NCBI GenBank assembly: GCA_003021705.1
Contig: PXRJ01000007.1
Coordinates: 1 to 32,225 of the forward strand
DNA: 32,225 bases
From: Halobacteriales archaeon QS_3_64_16
GTDB lineage: Archaea > Halobacteriota > Halobacteria > Halobacteriales > Halococcaceae
Direction of reading: 5' to 3'
Of the stretch, positions 16,048-25,360 are shown in pieces. The translations under genes and the position numbers were made by a program. How positions within the stretch are numbered: the stretch's first letter is position 1; every line of letters begins with the position of its first letter. Below the pieces are notes generated by a model. That model saw only the letters and a program-made list of their open reading frames with translations, searched no databases and was not told where the DNA came from.

Positions 16048-16539
16048 ATGGGAATCAGCTATAGCGTGGACGCGGACCCCGAGACCACGGCGAAAGCCAT
16101 GCTTCGGGAGCGCCGCATGAGCCACAAGCACGGCAAGGAGATCGCCCGCGAACTGAAGGGAATGACCGCAAGCGAGGCGACCGAGTACCTCGAAGCGGTC
16201 ATAGAGGGCGACCGTTCGGTCCCCTTCCGCTCGCACAACACCGGCGCAGGCCACCGGAAGGACATCGATGGCTGGGATGCCGGCCGCTATCCCGAGAAAG
16301 CCTCGAAGGCCTTTCTCGACCTGCTCGAAAACGCGACTGGTAATGCCGAGCACCAGGGCTTCGAGGGCGAGTCCATGTACATCGATCACGTCGCCGTCCA
16401 CAAGGTCGGCGAGGCCCAGGGCCGCAAGCCCCGTGCGTTCGGTCGCGCGACGGCCTGGAATTCTCCAGAAGTGGATGTCGAGTTGATCCTGGAGAATCGG
16501 GAGGCAGCCGAGGCCGCCGCGGAGGGTGCTAACGACTAA
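16048..16539 (+). CDS. rpl22: 50S ribosomal protein uL22
   Basis: A 163-aa protein beginning MGISYSVDADPETTAKAMLR, with the typical 'MSHKHGKEIARELKGMT' region and the tunnel-lining hairpin near AQGRKPRAFGRATAWNSP. It is slightly longer than H. marismortui L22 (about 155) through a Glu/Ala-rich C-terminus. It contacts all 23S domains. Ends by TAATG overlap with uS3. The 51 nt upstream may carry an internal promoter; I see only an imperfect TATA-like tract. Confidence 0.97.
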   Translation: MGISYSVDADPETTAKAMLRERRMSHKHGKEIARELKGMTASEATEYLEAVIEGDRSVPFRSHNTGAGHRKDIDGWDAGRYPEKASKAFLDLLENATGNAEHQGFEGESMYIDHVAVHKVGEAQGRKPRAFGRATAWNSPEVDVELILENREAAEAAAEGAND

Positions 16540-17540
16540 TGGCGGACGAACAGCAGTTCATCCACGACGGCCTCCGTCGCCAACAGATCGACGAGTTCTT
16601 CGCCGACGAACTGGGCCGGGCCGGCTACGGCGGGATGGAACTCGCCAACACCCCGATGGGCACCCAGATCGTCCTCCGAGCGGAGAAACCCGGTATGGTC
16701 ATCGGCAAAGGTGGTCGCAACATCCGAAACATCACCACCGAGATCGAGGACCGCTTCGGGCTGGAGGACCCCCAGATCGACGTCCAGGAGGTCGACGAGC
16801 CCGATCTCAACGGTCAGATCGTCGCCGACCGGCTGGCGAACGCCCTGGAGCGTGGGTGGTACTTCCGGAAGGCCGGCCACACCACCGTCGATCGGATCAT
16901 GGATTCCGGTGCCTTGGGCGCTGAGATCGTACTCGCCGGCAAAGTGACCGGCGCGCGCTCGCGGGTCGCGAAGTTCAATCGCGGCTACATCAAACACAAC
17001 GGCGAACCCGCGGACGCCTTGGTCGATCGTGGCGACGGCGTCGCGGTCATGAAGCTCGGAACCATTGGTGTGACGGTCAAGCTCATCCGGCCGGGCGCGG
17101 ACCTGCCGGACGACTTCCGGATCATGCAGGACGCGGACATCTCCGGACTCGAACCGGAGGAAGTGCCGGGCGACGAGGTCTCGGACCTGCTCGAAGAGCC
17201 CGAGACCGAAGACGGCGAGCCCGACCTCGAGGCCGGAAGCGAGAGCGAAACCGCCGAAGCCGACTCGCCCGCGGAGGCCGCTGACGCCGCCGAGGAGATC
17301 GTCGAGGAGGCCGTCGAGGTCGACACCGGCGAGTCGGCGAGCGCCCCGGACGCCGAGGGCGGCCCCGAAGCGGCCGAACCCGAAGCCGCCGGTAGCGAGA
17401 GCGAACCGGTCTCGGAGGACGCCGCCGCCGAAGCCGAGGACCTGATGGCCGAGATGGAAGCCACCGAGGCGGAGATCGAAGCCGAAGAAAGCAACTCGGA
17501 CGCCGAGAGCGCGGGCGGCGATAGCGAGGAGGGTGAGTAA
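16539..17540 (+). CDS. rps3: 30S ribosomal protein uS3 with long acidic C-terminal tail
   Basis: A 333-aa protein. The KH domain has the GxxG loop in [15 protein letters not shown] (51-65), and the C-terminal S3 domain contains [19 protein letters not shown] and '[16 protein letters not shown]', forming part of the mRNA entry site. From about residue 211 to the end (nt 17169-17537) there is only an Asp/Glu/Ala/Ser-rich tail of about 120 residues with no basic residues to speak of. Haloarchaeal uS3 commonly has such a tail, but this one is long. The tail may help solubility in high salt. Two nt separate it from uL29. Confidence 0.97.
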   Translation: MADEQQFIHDGLRRQQIDEFFADELGRAGYGGMELANTPMGTQIVLRAEKPGMVIGKGGRNIRNITTEIEDRFGLEDPQIDVQEVDEPDLNGQIVADRLANALERGWYFRKAGHTTVDRIMDSGALGAEIVLAGKVTGARSRVAKFNRGYIKHNGEPADALVDRGDGVAVMKLGTIGVTVKLIRPGADLPDDFRIMQDADISGLEPEEVPGDEVSDLLEEPETEDGEPDLEAGSESETAEADSPAEAADAAEEIVEEAVEVDTGESASAPDAEGGPEAAEPEAAGSESEPVSEDAAAEAEDLMAEMEATEAEIEAEESNSDAESAGGDSEEGE

Positions 17541-17542
17541 TC

Positions 17543-17782
17543 GTGGCGATCCTCTATGCCGAGGAGATCCGCGATATGACGCCCGCCGAGCGCTCGGTCG
17601 AACTCGAGGAACTCGAGACCGAGTTGCTCAACGTCAAGGCCGTCGAAGCCACCGGCGGTGCGCCGGATAACCCCGGGCGGACGGGTGAGTTGAGCCGCAC
17701 GATCGCCCGCATCAAGACGATCCAGCGTGAGGAAGGCGATCTGAACGACGAAACTGAGGCAACCGAGGAGGGATCGTCGTGA
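17543..17782 (+). CDS. rpl29: 50S ribosomal protein uL29
   Basis: A 79-aa protein with a GTG start at 17543, preceded by GGAGGGTGA at 17528-17536. It begins [17 protein letters not shown] and continues '[19 protein letters not shown]' and the helical hairpin [19 protein letters not shown]. The last 12 residues are Glu/Thr-rich. It lies near the exit tunnel beside uL23. Its end overlaps the RNase P gene by 4 nt. Confidence 0.96.
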   Translation: MAILYAEEIRDMTPAERSVELEELETELLNVKAVEATGGAPDNPGRTGELSRTIARIKTIQREEGDLNDETEATEEGSS

Positions 17783-18153
17783 GCGCGCGTTCGAGTTCCC
17801 TCTCCCCGACCCCGACCCCCGAGACGCTCTCTCGACACGAACTCAACGGGCTCTCAGTCCGGGTCGCCGAGGCGGCGAACCCCGATGCGGTCGGCATCGC
17901 GGGTCGAGTCGTCGGCGAGACGCAGAACACCCTCGTGATCGAGGAGACTGATGGCACGGAACAGCGGGTTCCGAAAGGAAGTGCGACCTTCGAGTTCGCG
18001 CTTCCGGCCAGCGAGGGTAATCGAGGTAGCGAGACGGACGGCGAACAGGAGGCGGACAGCGCGGCACGAACGTACGTGACCGTTGAGGGCGCTCGTATAG
18101 CAGCGAACCCCGCTCGACGGACCGAACGCAAGAGGCGATCGAAATGGCGCTAG
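17779..18153 (+). CDS. rnp1: Ribonuclease P protein component 1 (Rpp29/Pop4 homologue)
   Basis: A 124-aa protein, GTG start at 17779 overlapping uL29 by 4 nt. The Sm-like barrel of Rpp29 is visible: [20 protein letters not shown], '[20 protein letters not shown]', '[15 protein letters not shown]', and a C-terminal [13 protein letters not shown]. An acidic linker of about 18 residues interrupts the barrel before TYVTVEG. With the RNase P RNA and other proteins it matures tRNA 5' ends. Location between uL29 and uS17 is the standard archaeal order. Overlaps uS17 by 10 nt. Confidence 0.94.
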   Translation: MSARSSSLSPTPTPETLSRHELNGLSVRVAEAANPDAVGIAGRVVGETQNTLVIEETDGTEQRVPKGSATFEFALPASEGNRGSETDGEQEADSAARTYVTVEGARIAANPARRTERKRRSKWR

Positions 18154-18602
18154 GATTAGGCATCGACCCACCGGAAGCGACCTGCGACGACGAGAACTGT
18201 CCGTTCCACGGCACGCTGTCCGTGCGCGGCGCGACGGTAGACGGCGTGGTCGCATCGACGAACATGCACAGATCGGCGATCGTCGAACGCGAATACGACG
18301 TGGCGGTCCCGAAATACGATCGACACATGAAACGACGCTCGCGCGTGCCTGCACACGCGCCCGAGTGTCTCGACATCGAGGAGGGCCGGACGGTCCGGAT
18401 CGCAGAGACCCGCCCCCTCTCGAAGACGAAATCCCACGTCGTCGTCACGACACTCGAGACGACGCGCCAGTTGGCCTCCGACCAGGTCACCGAGCCGGCG
18501 ACCGACGCCTCCGAAGCCGCGACCGGCGACGTCAGCGAGAACGCGGCGACCGAGCGTGGGCCCGGCGAGAGCGGACCCGAAACGGCGGGTGAGAACGCAT
18601 GA
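18144..18602 (+). CDS. rps17: 30S ribosomal protein uS17, C-terminally extended
   Basis: A 152-aa protein starting [20 protein letters not shown]. It has the archaeal N-terminal part, then the OB-fold core with '[17 protein letters not shown]', [20 protein letters not shown] and [15 protein letters not shown]. The core ends near residue 115; the remaining ~37 residues are Glu/Ala/Thr-rich with no predicted fold. Most archaeal uS17 proteins lack this tail. It binds 16S rRNA early in assembly. ATGA overlap with uL14. Confidence 0.96.
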   Translation: MALGLGIDPPEATCDDENCPFHGTLSVRGATVDGVVASTNMHRSAIVEREYDVAVPKYDRHMKRRSRVPAHAPECLDIEEGRTVRIAETRPLSKTKSHVVVTTLETTRQLASDQVTEPATDASEAATGDVSENAATERGPGESGPETAGENA

Positions 18603-18997
18603 AAGCACTCGGCGCGGACGTCACCCAGGGCTTAGAGAAGGGCTCGGTCGTGACGTGTGCGGACAACACCGGCGCGCGCGAACTGCGCGTCATCAGCGTC
18701 GCGGGCTATCACGGCACGCACAACCGGCACCCGATAGCGGGACTCGGTGACAAAGTCACCGTCTCGGTGGTGAAAGGCACCCCCGAGATGCGCCGCCAGG
18801 TGCTGGAAGCGGTGATCGTCCGCCAGCGCAAGTCCATCCGGCGGCCCAACGGCAAGCGCGTAAAGTTCGAGGACAATGCAGGAGTACTGATCGACGAGAA
18901 CGGCGACCCCCGCGGCACGGAGATCAGAGGGCCGATCGCCCGCGAGGTCGCCGAACGCTTCGGATCGATCGCGAGTACGGCAACGGTGATCGTCTAA
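18599..18997 (+). CDS. rpl14: 50S ribosomal protein uL14
   Basis: A 132-aa protein, identical in length to the H. marismortui homologue. It starts [20 protein letters not shown] and has the signature [14 protein letters not shown] plus '[20 protein letters not shown]'. It sits at the subunit interface near uL3 and uL24. No extra tail, unlike many neighbours. TAATG overlap with uL24. Confidence 0.98.
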   Translation: MKALGADVTQGLEKGSVVTCADNTGARELRVISVAGYHGTHNRHPIAGLGDKVTVSVVKGTPEMRRQVLEAVIVRQRKSIRRPNGKRVKFEDNAGVLIDENGDPRGTEIRGPIAREVAERFGSIASTATVIV

Positions 18998-19368
18998 TGG
19001 GTTCGGAACAACCAGGCAAGCAACGCAAGCGACAGGCAGAGGCACCGCTCCACGAGCGCCACGAGCAGGTCCGTGCGCCCCTCAGCGGGGAGCTTCGCGA
19101 GGAGTACGGCCGGCGCAGCGTCCGCGTCAACGCGGGCGATACGGTCGAGGTGACCCGTGGGGATTTCACCGGGGAGACCGGCGAAGTGACTACGGTCGAC
19201 CTCCGGGACGCGGTCGTCCACGTCGAGGAGATCGTTCTCGAGAGCGCGGACGGCGAAGAAGTGCCCCGTCCCTTGGACGCCAGTAACCTCCGGGTCACCG
19301 AACTCGATCTGGACGATTCGGTGCGCGAGGACCGCCTCGAAAGCGACGGTGGAGGTGAGGAGCAGTGA
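18997..19368 (+). CDS. rpl24: 50S ribosomal protein uL24
   Basis: A 123-aa protein beginning [20 protein letters not shown]. The KOW motif lies in [20 protein letters not shown] (about residues 45-64), followed by '[18 protein letters not shown]'. It is an assembly initiator of the large subunit near the tunnel exit. The end overlaps the eS4 GTG by 4 nt; a strong GGAGGTGA within its last codons serves eS4. Confidence 0.97.
   Translation: MGSEQPGKQRKRQAEAPLHERHEQVRAPLSGELREEYGRRSVRVNAGDTVEVTRGDFTGETGEVTTVDLRDAVVHVEEIVLESADGEEVPRPLDASNLRVTELDLDDSVREDRLESDGGGEEQ
19351..19358 (+). promoter_or_regulatory. Ribosome binding site of eS4
   Basis: GGAGGTGA lies 6 nt before the GTG at 19365 and complements the 16S 3' end. 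It sits inside the end of the uL24 gene and supports the GTG start of eS4. Confidence 0.7.
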
Positions 19369-20171
19369 GCCGCGGCGGCCACCAGAAACGGCTTTCCGCA
19401 CCCGACTCCTGGCCCATCGAGCGCAAGACGGCCGTGTTCACTGTCAAAGCCGGTGCCGGTCCCCATGGCCAGCGGGGCGTTCCCCTGTTAGTCCTGTTGC
19501 GGGACGTACTGGGTTACGTCGACTCCCGACGGGAGGCCCGGTACGCGCTCGATCAGGGTTCGGTCCTCGTCAACGGCGAGGCGATCGGCGATGCCGAGCG
19601 CCCGATCGGGATGTTCGACATCCTCGCCTTCGCGGAACGCGAGGAGTTCTACCGCGTGTTCCCCGGCGAAGGTGGTCGGCTCGCGCTGACGCCGATCGAA
19701 GAAGGGGCAGCGGACTCGAAGCTCGCGAAGATCATCGACAAGCGCCAGGTCCCAGGGGGCGAGACCCAACTCAACCTCCACGACGGGCGTAACCTCCTGA
19801 TCGAGAACAGCGAGGAGTACAGCCCCGGGGACTCGATCGTCATCGACTACGACGACGAGGTACTCGCCCAGTTCGAACTGGAAGAGGGCGCGCTGGTGAC
19901 GGCGGTTCGTGGCCAGCACGCCGGCGAGATCGGCGAGTTAGAGGAGTACGTCGCGGCACCGGGCAGTTCGGACAACAGCGTTCGGGTCGCCCAGAACGGC
20001 GAGAGCGACGACGCTGGCTTCGAGACGATCGCCGACTACGTCGTCGTGATCGACGAGAACTTCACCGGCGGCCGCGCCGAGGAGACCGTCGCCACGGACG
20101 GCGGCCGGGATCTCTCGGCGACCGAAACGGATCGGTCGTCGGCGACACCCGAGGAGAGTGATACCGAATGA
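19365..20171 (+). CDS. rps4e: 30S ribosomal protein eS4
   Basis: A 268-aa protein with a GTG start fixed by the GGAGGTGA 6 nt upstream. It opens [20 protein letters not shown], followed by the S4-like '[20 protein letters not shown]' and a KOW region near [18 protein letters not shown]. The central domain has [17 protein letters not shown]. About 30 C-terminal residues after 'DENFTGG' are acidic and unstructured, which together with insertions makes it longer than many archaeal eS4 proteins. Archaeal/eukaryotic-specific small-subunit protein. Overlaps uL5 by 4 nt. Confidence 0.96.
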   Translation: MSRGGHQKRLSAPDSWPIERKTAVFTVKAGAGPHGQRGVPLLVLLRDVLGYVDSRREARYALDQGSVLVNGEAIGDAERPIGMFDILAFAEREEFYRVFPGEGGRLALTPIEEGAADSKLAKIIDKRQVPGGETQLNLHDGRNLLIENSEEYSPGDSIVIDYDDEVLAQFELEEGALVTAVRGQHAGEIGELEEYVAAPGSSDNSVRVAQNGESDDAGFETIADYVVVIDENFTGGRAEETVATDGGRDLSATETDRSSATPEESDTE

Positions 20172-20746
20172 GCAGTAGCACGGACAGGAACGATGGCACC
20201 GCCAACGAGACCGAAGACGGCGGTGAGGGAGATGAGGAGGTCGACTTCCACCCAATGCGCGAACCCCGCACCGAGAAGTGCGTCGTCCACATGAACGTCG
20301 GGGAAGGTGGCCGCACGCTCGCGAGCGCCGAGGAGATCTTAGAGGATATCACCGGCCAGGGCAGCGTCCGGACCACCGCGACGCGCGCGAGCCAGGACTT
20401 CGGCACGCGGCCCGGCACGCCCGTAGGTGCGAAGGTCACGCTGCGCAACGAACGCGCTCGGGAGTTCTTGGAAAAAGCCCTGCCGCTAGTCACCCTCTCG
20501 CGGAGCCAGTTCGACGAGACCGGCAACGTGAGTTTCGGCATCGCCGAACACACCGAGTTCCCGGACCAGGAGTACGACCCGAACGTCGGCATCTACGGGC
20601 TGGACGTGACGGTCTCGCTCGCGCGGCCGGGCTATCGGGTCTCGAAACGCGGCGTCGGGAGCCGCTCGCTGCCTGCGAAACACCGCCTCGATACCGCGGA
20701 CGCGATTGCCTTCCTCGAGGCGGCCTTCGACGCGGAGGTAGCCTGA
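20168..20746 (+). CDS. rpl5: 50S ribosomal protein uL5
   Basis: A 192-aa protein. The usual L5 start ([20 protein letters not shown]) is preceded by about 25 acidic, low-complexity residues, so it is some 15 residues longer than H. marismortui L5. Core segments are '[19 protein letters not shown]', [20 protein letters not shown] and [17 protein letters not shown]. It binds 5S rRNA and the P-site tRNA elbow. An internal ATG could give the short form, but the 4-nt overlap favours 20168. TGATG overlap with uS14. Confidence 0.96.
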   Translation: MSSSTDRNDGTANETEDGGEGDEEVDFHPMREPRTEKCVVHMNVGEGGRTLASAEEILEDITGQGSVRTTATRASQDFGTRPGTPVGAKVTLRNERAREFLEKALPLVTLSRSQFDETGNVSFGIAEHTEFPDQEYDPNVGIYGLDVTVSLARPGYRVSKRGVGSRSLPAKHRLDTADAIAFLEAAFDAEVA

Positions 20747-20940
20747 TGAGCGAGAGTCAGGCCGACGCTGGCGAATCGGAGACGGAGACGGGCGAGCACG
20801 TCGCGAAGGACACCGGCCGGCGGGAGGCCTGCCAGCGCTGCGGTCGGCATCAGGGCTTGGTCGGCAAGTACGACATCTGGCTGTGTCGACAGTGTTTCCG
20901 CGAGATCGCCCGCGACATGGGATTCAAGAAGTACTGGTGA
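20746..20940 (+). CDS. rps14: 30S ribosomal protein uS14 (zinc-binding type)
   Basis: A 64-aa protein starting at the ATG at 20746, which shares a base with the uL5 stop (TGATG); the frame upstream is a shadow of uL5. The zinc ribbon is complete: CQRC (29-32) and CRQC (47-50), followed by [14 protein letters not shown]. About 20 acidic residues precede the conserved core. It is a head protein near the decoding region. Seven nt separate it from uS8. Confidence 0.97.
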   Translation: MSESQADAGESETETGEHVAKDTGRREACQRCGRHQGLVGKYDIWLCRQCFREIARDMGFKKYW

Positions 20941-20947
20941 GATACTA

Positions 20948-21340
20948 ATGGTCAACAACGATCCGCTCAGTAACGCGCTCTCGGGGCTCGATAACGCCGA
21001 GAGCGTGGGGCGGCTCCGACAAACGGTATCGCCCGCCTCGAATCAGATCGGCAGCGTACTGGAAGTACTCGGCGAGTTCGGTTACGTCGATACCTTCGAG
21101 TTCATAGAGGACGGCAAGTCCGGCACGTTCGAGGTCGAACTACAGGGAGCGATCAACCGCTGTGGCGCGATCAAACCCCGCTACTCGGCGGGGGCCAACG
21201 GGTTCGAGAAGTGGGAGAAGCGATTCCTCCCCGCCCGGGATTACGGGACGCTCGTCGTCTCGACGAGCCACGGCGTCATGAGCCACTACGAGGCCCGCGA
21301 GGAGGGCATCGGTGGCCAGGTGATCGCATACGTCTACTGA
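20948..21340 (+). CDS. rps8: 30S ribosomal protein uS8
   Basis: A 130-aa protein, the standard length. Begins MVNNDPLSNALSGLDNAESV and ends with the archaeal C-terminal signature 'VSTSHGVMSHYEAREEGIGG' and QVIAYVY. It contacts helix 21 of 16S rRNA and is central to platform assembly. In bacteria S8 represses the spc operon through its mRNA; no such structure is evident here. The gap to uL6 is 22 nt. Confidence 0.98.
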   Translation: MVNNDPLSNALSGLDNAESVGRLRQTVSPASNQIGSVLEVLGEFGYVDTFEFIEDGKSGTFEVELQGAINRCGAIKPRYSAGANGFEKWEKRFLPARDYGTLVVSTSHGVMSHYEAREEGIGGQVIAYVY

Positions 21341-21362
21341 GGTGTGGAGATAGGATAACATT

Positions 21363-21977
21363 ATGGCACGAGCACAACTCGAGATTCCCGACGACGTGAC
21401 CGTCGAGATCGACCACTTCGACGTCACGGTATCGGGTCCGAAGGGCGACGTTACGCGTCGCCTCTGGTATCCCGACGTGACCGTCTCGGTCGAGGACATC
21501 GAGGTCGAACGAACGGACGAGGAGAGCGACGACCCGAACGCCGCCTACACCGAGAGCGTCGATGGTGTGGTGATCGAAAGTAGTACTGAGAAAGCGAAAC
21601 AGACCGCGACGATCGGTACCTTTGCGAGCCACCTCCGGAACGCCTTTCACGGCGTTACCGAGGGCTGGGAGTACGGCATGGAAGTGTTCTATTCGCACTT
21701 CCCGATGCAGGTGAACGTCGAGAGCGAGGAGGTCCTCATCGAGAACTTCCTGGGCGAGAGCGCCCCGCGTCGGACGCCGACTCGTGGGGACACCGAGGTC
21801 GACGTCGACGGCGAGAACGTCACGCTCCGCGGTCCGAACAAGGACGACGTCGGTCAGACCGCCGCGGACATCGAACAGCTCACCCGTGTCACCGACAAGG
21901 ACACGCGGGTGTTCCAGGACGGCGTCTACATCACCGACAAACCAAGCCAACCGGAGGTGAGCGCCGGTGGCGAGTGA
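21363..21977 (+). CDS. rpl6: 50S ribosomal protein uL6 with an acidic loop insertion
   Basis: A 204-aa protein. Core segments: [32 protein letters not shown], '[20 protein letters not shown]', [17 protein letters not shown] and a C-terminal [17 protein letters not shown]. It is about 25 residues longer than H. marismortui L6 (178). Most of the surplus is an acidic insertion (about residues 46-66, nt 21498-21560) between strands of the first domain. It lies near the sarcin-ricin loop and factor-binding site. Its 3' end overlaps eL32 by 11 nt. Confidence 0.96.
   Translation: MARAQLEIPDDVTVEIDHFDVTVSGPKGDVTRRLWYPDVTVSVEDIEVERTDEESDDPNAAYTESVDGVVIESSTEKAKQTATIGTFASHLRNAFHGVTEGWEYGMEVFYSHFPMQVNVESEEVLIENFLGESAPRRTPTRGDTEVDVDGENVTLRGPNKDDVGQTAADIEQLTRVTDKDTRVFQDGVYITDKPSQPEVSAGGE
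21953..21960 (+). promoter_or_regulatory. Ribosome binding site of eL32
   Basis: GGAGGTGA ends 6 nt before the GTG at 21967 and lies within the last codons of rpl6. It supports translation from this GTG, and hence the long N-terminal extension of eL32. Confidence 0.7.
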
Positions 21978-23058
21978 TCGTCCCCGTCGTACTTCCGACA
22001 CCGCCGACCTGCGCGCTTCCGAAGTGCGAACTGACGGCGGCGAGGACACCGAGGAGAGCGACCCGGCACTGACCGACGTCTCGGGCGTCGGCGAGGAGAA
22101 GGCAGAGACCTTACGCGATGCTGGTTACGAGGGCGTCGCCGATCTCCGTGCGGCGGACCAAGAGGAGCTAGCAGAGGTCGATGGGGTCGGCAACGCACTG
22201 GCCGCCCGGATCAAAGCTGAGGTCGACGAGGTGGAAGTCGACGACGACGCCGATGCTGGTACGGATGTCGACGATGAGGCGGCCAGCACCGATACCGACG
22301 CGGACGCCGAGAGCAAAGCGAGCGACGCCGAGGAGGCCGACGCTGCCGAAGAACTAGCGTTGACAGACATCTCCGGTGTCGGCGAATCGAAAGCCGAGGC
22401 ACTGCGCGAGGCGGGCTACGAGGACGTGCCCCATCTCGTGGCGGCGAGCCAGTCGGATCTGGCCGACGTCTCCGGAATCGGCAACGCACTCGCCGCCCGC
22501 ATCAAAGCCGACGTCGGGGGGCTCGAAGTCGCGGCCGACACCGAAACCGAGATCGAAGAGGAGGGTGCGCCGGAGGAAGACGTCGAGACGACCACCGAGT
22601 TGCGCCCGCGCGGGTTGGTCGGGAAGACCCCCGATCTCGACGCGGAGACCAACCGCTTGCTCGCGGAGCGCAACGGTCGATCGAACCCGAACTTCGACCG
22701 CCAGGACTACCACAAGAAGAAACGCACTCCTACCTCGTGGCGCCGGCCGCGGGGCCAGCTCTCGAAGCAGCGCCGCCGGATCAAGGGCAAGGGCGCGGTC
22801 GTCGATTCGGGCTACCGATCGCCGACGGCAGTCCGGGACCGACATCCCAGTGGCTTCGAGGAGGTCCGGGTGCACAACGTCGACGATCTGGAGGACGTGG
22901 ACGGTGACTCCCAGGCAGTTCGCATCGCCTCGGGGGTCGGCGGCCGGAAACGCGAACGCATCGAGGACCGCGCCGAGGACAGCTCTATTAGAGTCCTCAA
23001 CCCCACCTACGAGGAAGTCGAAGTAGAAGTCGGCTCCGAGGAGGCAGCAGAGAACTAA
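21967..23058 (+). CDS. rpl32e: 50S ribosomal protein eL32 with duplicated N-terminal HhH domain
   Basis: A 363-aa protein, about 120 residues longer than the H. marismortui form (241). The GTG start follows GGAGGTGA by 6 nt. Residues 34-91 and 131-188 are near-identical HhH domains: [20 protein letters not shown] and [20 protein letters not shown], each followed by a second hairpin ([32 protein letters not shown]). A 40-residue Asp/Glu/Ala linker separates them. The eL32 core starts near residue 210: [51 protein letters not shown]. Other haloarchaea have one such HhH domain, so one copy appears to have been duplicated. The HhH may bind rRNA or DNA; its role on the ribosome is unknown. Two nt precede eL19. 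Confidence 0.95.
   Translation: MASDRPRRTSDTADLRASEVRTDGGEDTEESDPALTDVSGVGEEKAETLRDAGYEGVADLRAADQEELAEVDGVGNALAARIKAEVDEVEVDDDADAGTDVDDEAASTDTDADAESKASDAEEADAAEELALTDISGVGESKAEALREAGYEDVPHLVAASQSDLADVSGIGNALAARIKADVGGLEVAADTETEIEEEGAPEEDVETTTELRPRGLVGKTPDLDAETNRLLAERNGRSNPNFDRQDYHKKKRTPTSWRRPRGQLSKQRRRIKGKGAVVDSGYRSPTAVRDRHPSGFEEVRVHNVDDLEDVDGDSQAVRIASGVGGRKRERIEDRAEDSSIRVLNPTYEEVEVEVGSEEAAEN
22066..22530 (+). repeat. Tandem HhH-domain duplication inside rpl32e
   Basis: Two copies of a ~58-codon segment, at about 22066-22239 and 22357-22530, offset by 291 nt. The protein copies differ at few positions, while the linker between them is simple Asp/Glu/Ala-rich sequence. Pattern indicates an internal duplication that has diverged moderately at the DNA level. 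Confidence 0.85.
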
Positions 23059-23060
23059 CG

Positions 23061-23528
23061 ATGACCGATCTAACCGCACAGAAACGACTCGCCGCGGACG
23101 TCTTAGACGTTGGGAAGAACCGCGTCTGGTTCGACCCCGACGCTCAGGGCGAGATCGCCGAAGCGATCACCCGTGAGGACGTCCGCGAGCTCGTTCAAGA
23201 GGGAAGTATCGACGCGAAAGGCAAATCGGGGAACTCCCGGGGTCGAGCCCGCGAGCGCGCGGCAAAACGTGCGTATGGCCACCGGAAGGGCCCAGGCAAG
23301 CGCAAAGGCGAACACGGAGCGCGAAACCCCCGGAAGGAAGACTGGGAGTCCCGTATCCGTGCCCAGCGCCGCACGCTAAAAGAATTGCGCGAGGAGGGCA
23401 CGCTCACGCCCACCCAGTACCGCGATCTCTACAACAAAGCCGGCGGTGGCGAGTTCGACAGCGTCGACCGGCTGCTGGCTTTCGCACGGAACAATTACGA
23501 GGTCTCGATCGACCGGGGTGAGGCCTGA
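23061..23528 (+). CDS. rpl19e: 50S ribosomal protein eL19
   Basis: A 155-aa protein (haloarchaeal norm about 149). It begins MTDLTAQKRLAADVLDVGKN, contains the basic RGRARERAAKRAYGHRKGPG, and 'RKEDWESRIRAQRRTLKELR' plus LTPTQYRDLYNKAGGGEFDS. It extends long helices toward the small subunit. The basic middle contrasts with the acidic neighbours, as expected for an rRNA-embedded segment. TGATG overlap with uL18. Confidence 0.97.
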   Translation: MTDLTAQKRLAADVLDVGKNRVWFDPDAQGEIAEAITREDVRELVQEGSIDAKGKSGNSRGRARERAAKRAYGHRKGPGKRKGEHGARNPRKEDWESRIRAQRRTLKELREEGTLTPTQYRDLYNKAGGGEFDSVDRLLAFARNNYEVSIDRGEA

Positions 23529-24112
23529 TGGCGACCGGTCCTCGGTACAAGGTACCGATGCGCCGGCGACGGGAGGATCGCACTGATTACCGCCAGCGCC
23601 TCCGCTTGCTGAAATCCGGCCGCCCACGACTGGTCGCCCGGTCGTCGAACAGACAGATCACCGCCCAGTTGATGACCGCGGGAGCGGAGGGTGACCGCAC
23701 GCTCGCGAGCGCGCGGTCGTCCGACCTACGGGAGTTCAGCTGGGAGGCCCCCTTAGGGAATCTTCCGGCGGCCTACTTGACGGGCTATCTCGCGGGGCTG
23801 CGGGCGATCGAAGCCGGCACGGAGGAAGCCGTCCTCGACATCGGCCTCGAGTCCGCGACGCCGGGCAACAAGATCTTCGCCGTCCAGGAGGGCGCGATCG
23901 ACGCCGGTCTCGAGGTACCGCACAACGAGTCGGTCTTCGCGGAATGGGCACGGACGCGGGGCGATCACATCGCCGAGTACGCTGCCGACCGCGAGGACCC
24001 CCTCTACTCCGGTGGGTTCGACGCGACCGACCTACCCGATCACTTCCAGCAGGTGCGCGAGCGCCTCGAATCGGAAGCCGGAAACGACCTAGAGACGGAG
24101 GGTGAGCTATGA
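23528..24112 (+). CDS. rpl18: 50S ribosomal protein uL18
   Basis: A 194-aa protein beginning [20 protein letters not shown]. Core segments are '[20 protein letters not shown]', [26 protein letters not shown], and [20 protein letters not shown]. It binds 5S rRNA with uL5. Length is a little above the H. marismortui protein (187) through an acidic C-terminus. The end overlaps uS5 by 4 nt. Confidence 0.97.
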   Translation: MATGPRYKVPMRRRREDRTDYRQRLRLLKSGRPRLVARSSNRQITAQLMTAGAEGDRTLASARSSDLREFSWEAPLGNLPAAYLTGYLAGLRAIEAGTEEAVLDIGLESATPGNKIFAVQEGAIDAGLEVPHNESVFAEWARTRGDHIAEYAADREDPLYSGGFDATDLPDHFQQVRERLESEAGNDLETEGEL

Positions 24113-24807
24113 GTCGCGGCTGGGACCCACGCACTCGCCTCGGCAACTTAGTCGCCGACGGCGAGATCGAGACGATGGAGGAAGCGCTGAACTCGGGGCT
24201 CCCATTCAAGGAACCCGAGATCACCGATCAGCTACTGGGCGGTATCGAGGACGACGTCCTCGATATCAACATGGTCCAGCGGATGACCGACTCCGGGAGG
24301 CGAGTAAAGTTCCGGTGTGTGGTCGCGATCGGCGATCGGAACGGCTTCGTCGGCTTCGCGGAGGGCCGGGACGACCAGGTCGGCTCGGGCATCCAGAAGG
24401 CCATCGAGATCGCGAAACTGAACATGATCCACGTCGAGCGCGGCAGTGGTTCCTGGGAGGACCGGCCTGGTGGGAGCCACTCCCTCGCCCGGCGTACCTC
24501 GGGGAAGGCCGGCAGCGTCGAGGTCGACGTCATTCCAGCGCCGAAGGGCCTGGGACTCGCCGCGGCCGAGACTCCTCGTAGTGTACTCGAACTCGCGGGT
24601 ATCGAGGACGCCTGGACCCAGAGTTCGGGCAACACCCGGACGACAGTCAACCTCGCGAAGGCGACGTTCGATGCCCTACGCCAGGCGTCTAACTCCCGAG
24701 GTCCGCGGCCGATCCCGGTCGATCGGACGGGGGTCGATCCCGAGGCCGACACCGATACTGGTACCGGGAGCGCGAGCGGGGCCACCGAAGGGGAGGCGAG
24801 TGACTGA
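24109..24807 (+). CDS. rps5: 30S ribosomal protein uS5
   Basis: A 232-aa protein in the archaeal S5 form. Starts [20 protein letters not shown], has the dsRBD-like [19 protein letters not shown] then '[15 protein letters not shown]', and the C-terminal [16 protein letters not shown] fold followed by '[19 protein letters not shown]'. The final 25 residues are acidic and low complexity. It helps translational accuracy and mRNA unwinding at the entry site. A good GGAGGGTGA just upstream supports the ATG. TGATG overlap with uL30. Confidence 0.97.
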   Translation: MSRGWDPRTRLGNLVADGEIETMEEALNSGLPFKEPEITDQLLGGIEDDVLDINMVQRMTDSGRRVKFRCVVAIGDRNGFVGFAEGRDDQVGSGIQKAIEIAKLNMIHVERGSGSWEDRPGGSHSLARRTSGKAGSVEVDVIPAPKGLGLAAAETPRSVLELAGIEDAWTQSSGNTRTTVNLAKATFDALRQASNSRGPRPIPVDRTGVDPEADTDTGTGSASGATEGEASD

Positions 24808-25271
24808 TGCAAGCACTCGTCCAACTACGCGGCGAGGTGAACATGAGTCAGGGAGCGAGCGATACGCTCTCGATGCTCAACGTCCATCAGGTCAACCACT
24901 GCGCGCTCGTCCCCGAGACCGATACCTACGATGGGATGGTCGCGAAGGTAAACGACTTCGTCGCCTACGGCGAGCCCAGTTCCGACGTCCTCGCGACGCT
25001 TCTCGCCCGACGAGGCGAACCCCTCGAGGGCGAGGGCGAGATCGACAACGAATGGGTGAGCGAGCACACCGATTACGCGGACGTCTCCGCGCTCGCCGAA
25101 GCCCTGCTCGCCGAGGAGACCACCCTCCGGGAACAGGGTATCGCGCCGGTGCTTCGCTTGCACCCGCCCCGCGGTGGTCACGACGGCCTCAAACACCCGA
25201 CGAAGCAGGGTGGCGAACTCGGTCGCCACGACACCGAGGCGATCGACGGACTGCTTCGCTCGATGCGCTGA
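24807..25271 (+). CDS. rpl30: 50S ribosomal protein uL30
   Basis: A 154-aa protein, the archaeal long form and the same length as in H. marismortui. It begins [20 protein letters not shown], contains 'LNVHQVNHCALVPETDTYDG' and 'MVAKVNDFVAYGEPS', and ends with HPPRGGHDGLKHPTKQGGEL. The ATG at 24807 is preferred over the later ATG (NMSQ). After it there is an 89-nt gap to uL15, the largest inside the block. Confidence 0.97.
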   Translation: MQALVQLRGEVNMSQGASDTLSMLNVHQVNHCALVPETDTYDGMVAKVNDFVAYGEPSSDVLATLLARRGEPLEGEGEIDNEWVSEHTDYADVSALAEALLAEETTLREQGIAPVLRLHPPRGGHDGLKHPTKQGGELGRHDTEAIDGLLRSMR

Positions 25272-25360
25272 GAGACGAGAGGAAATCGCTACACTGTACC
25301 GACGACGCTGACGGCACCGAGAACACGAAGACCGATTCCATACCACTACGGACCATACAC

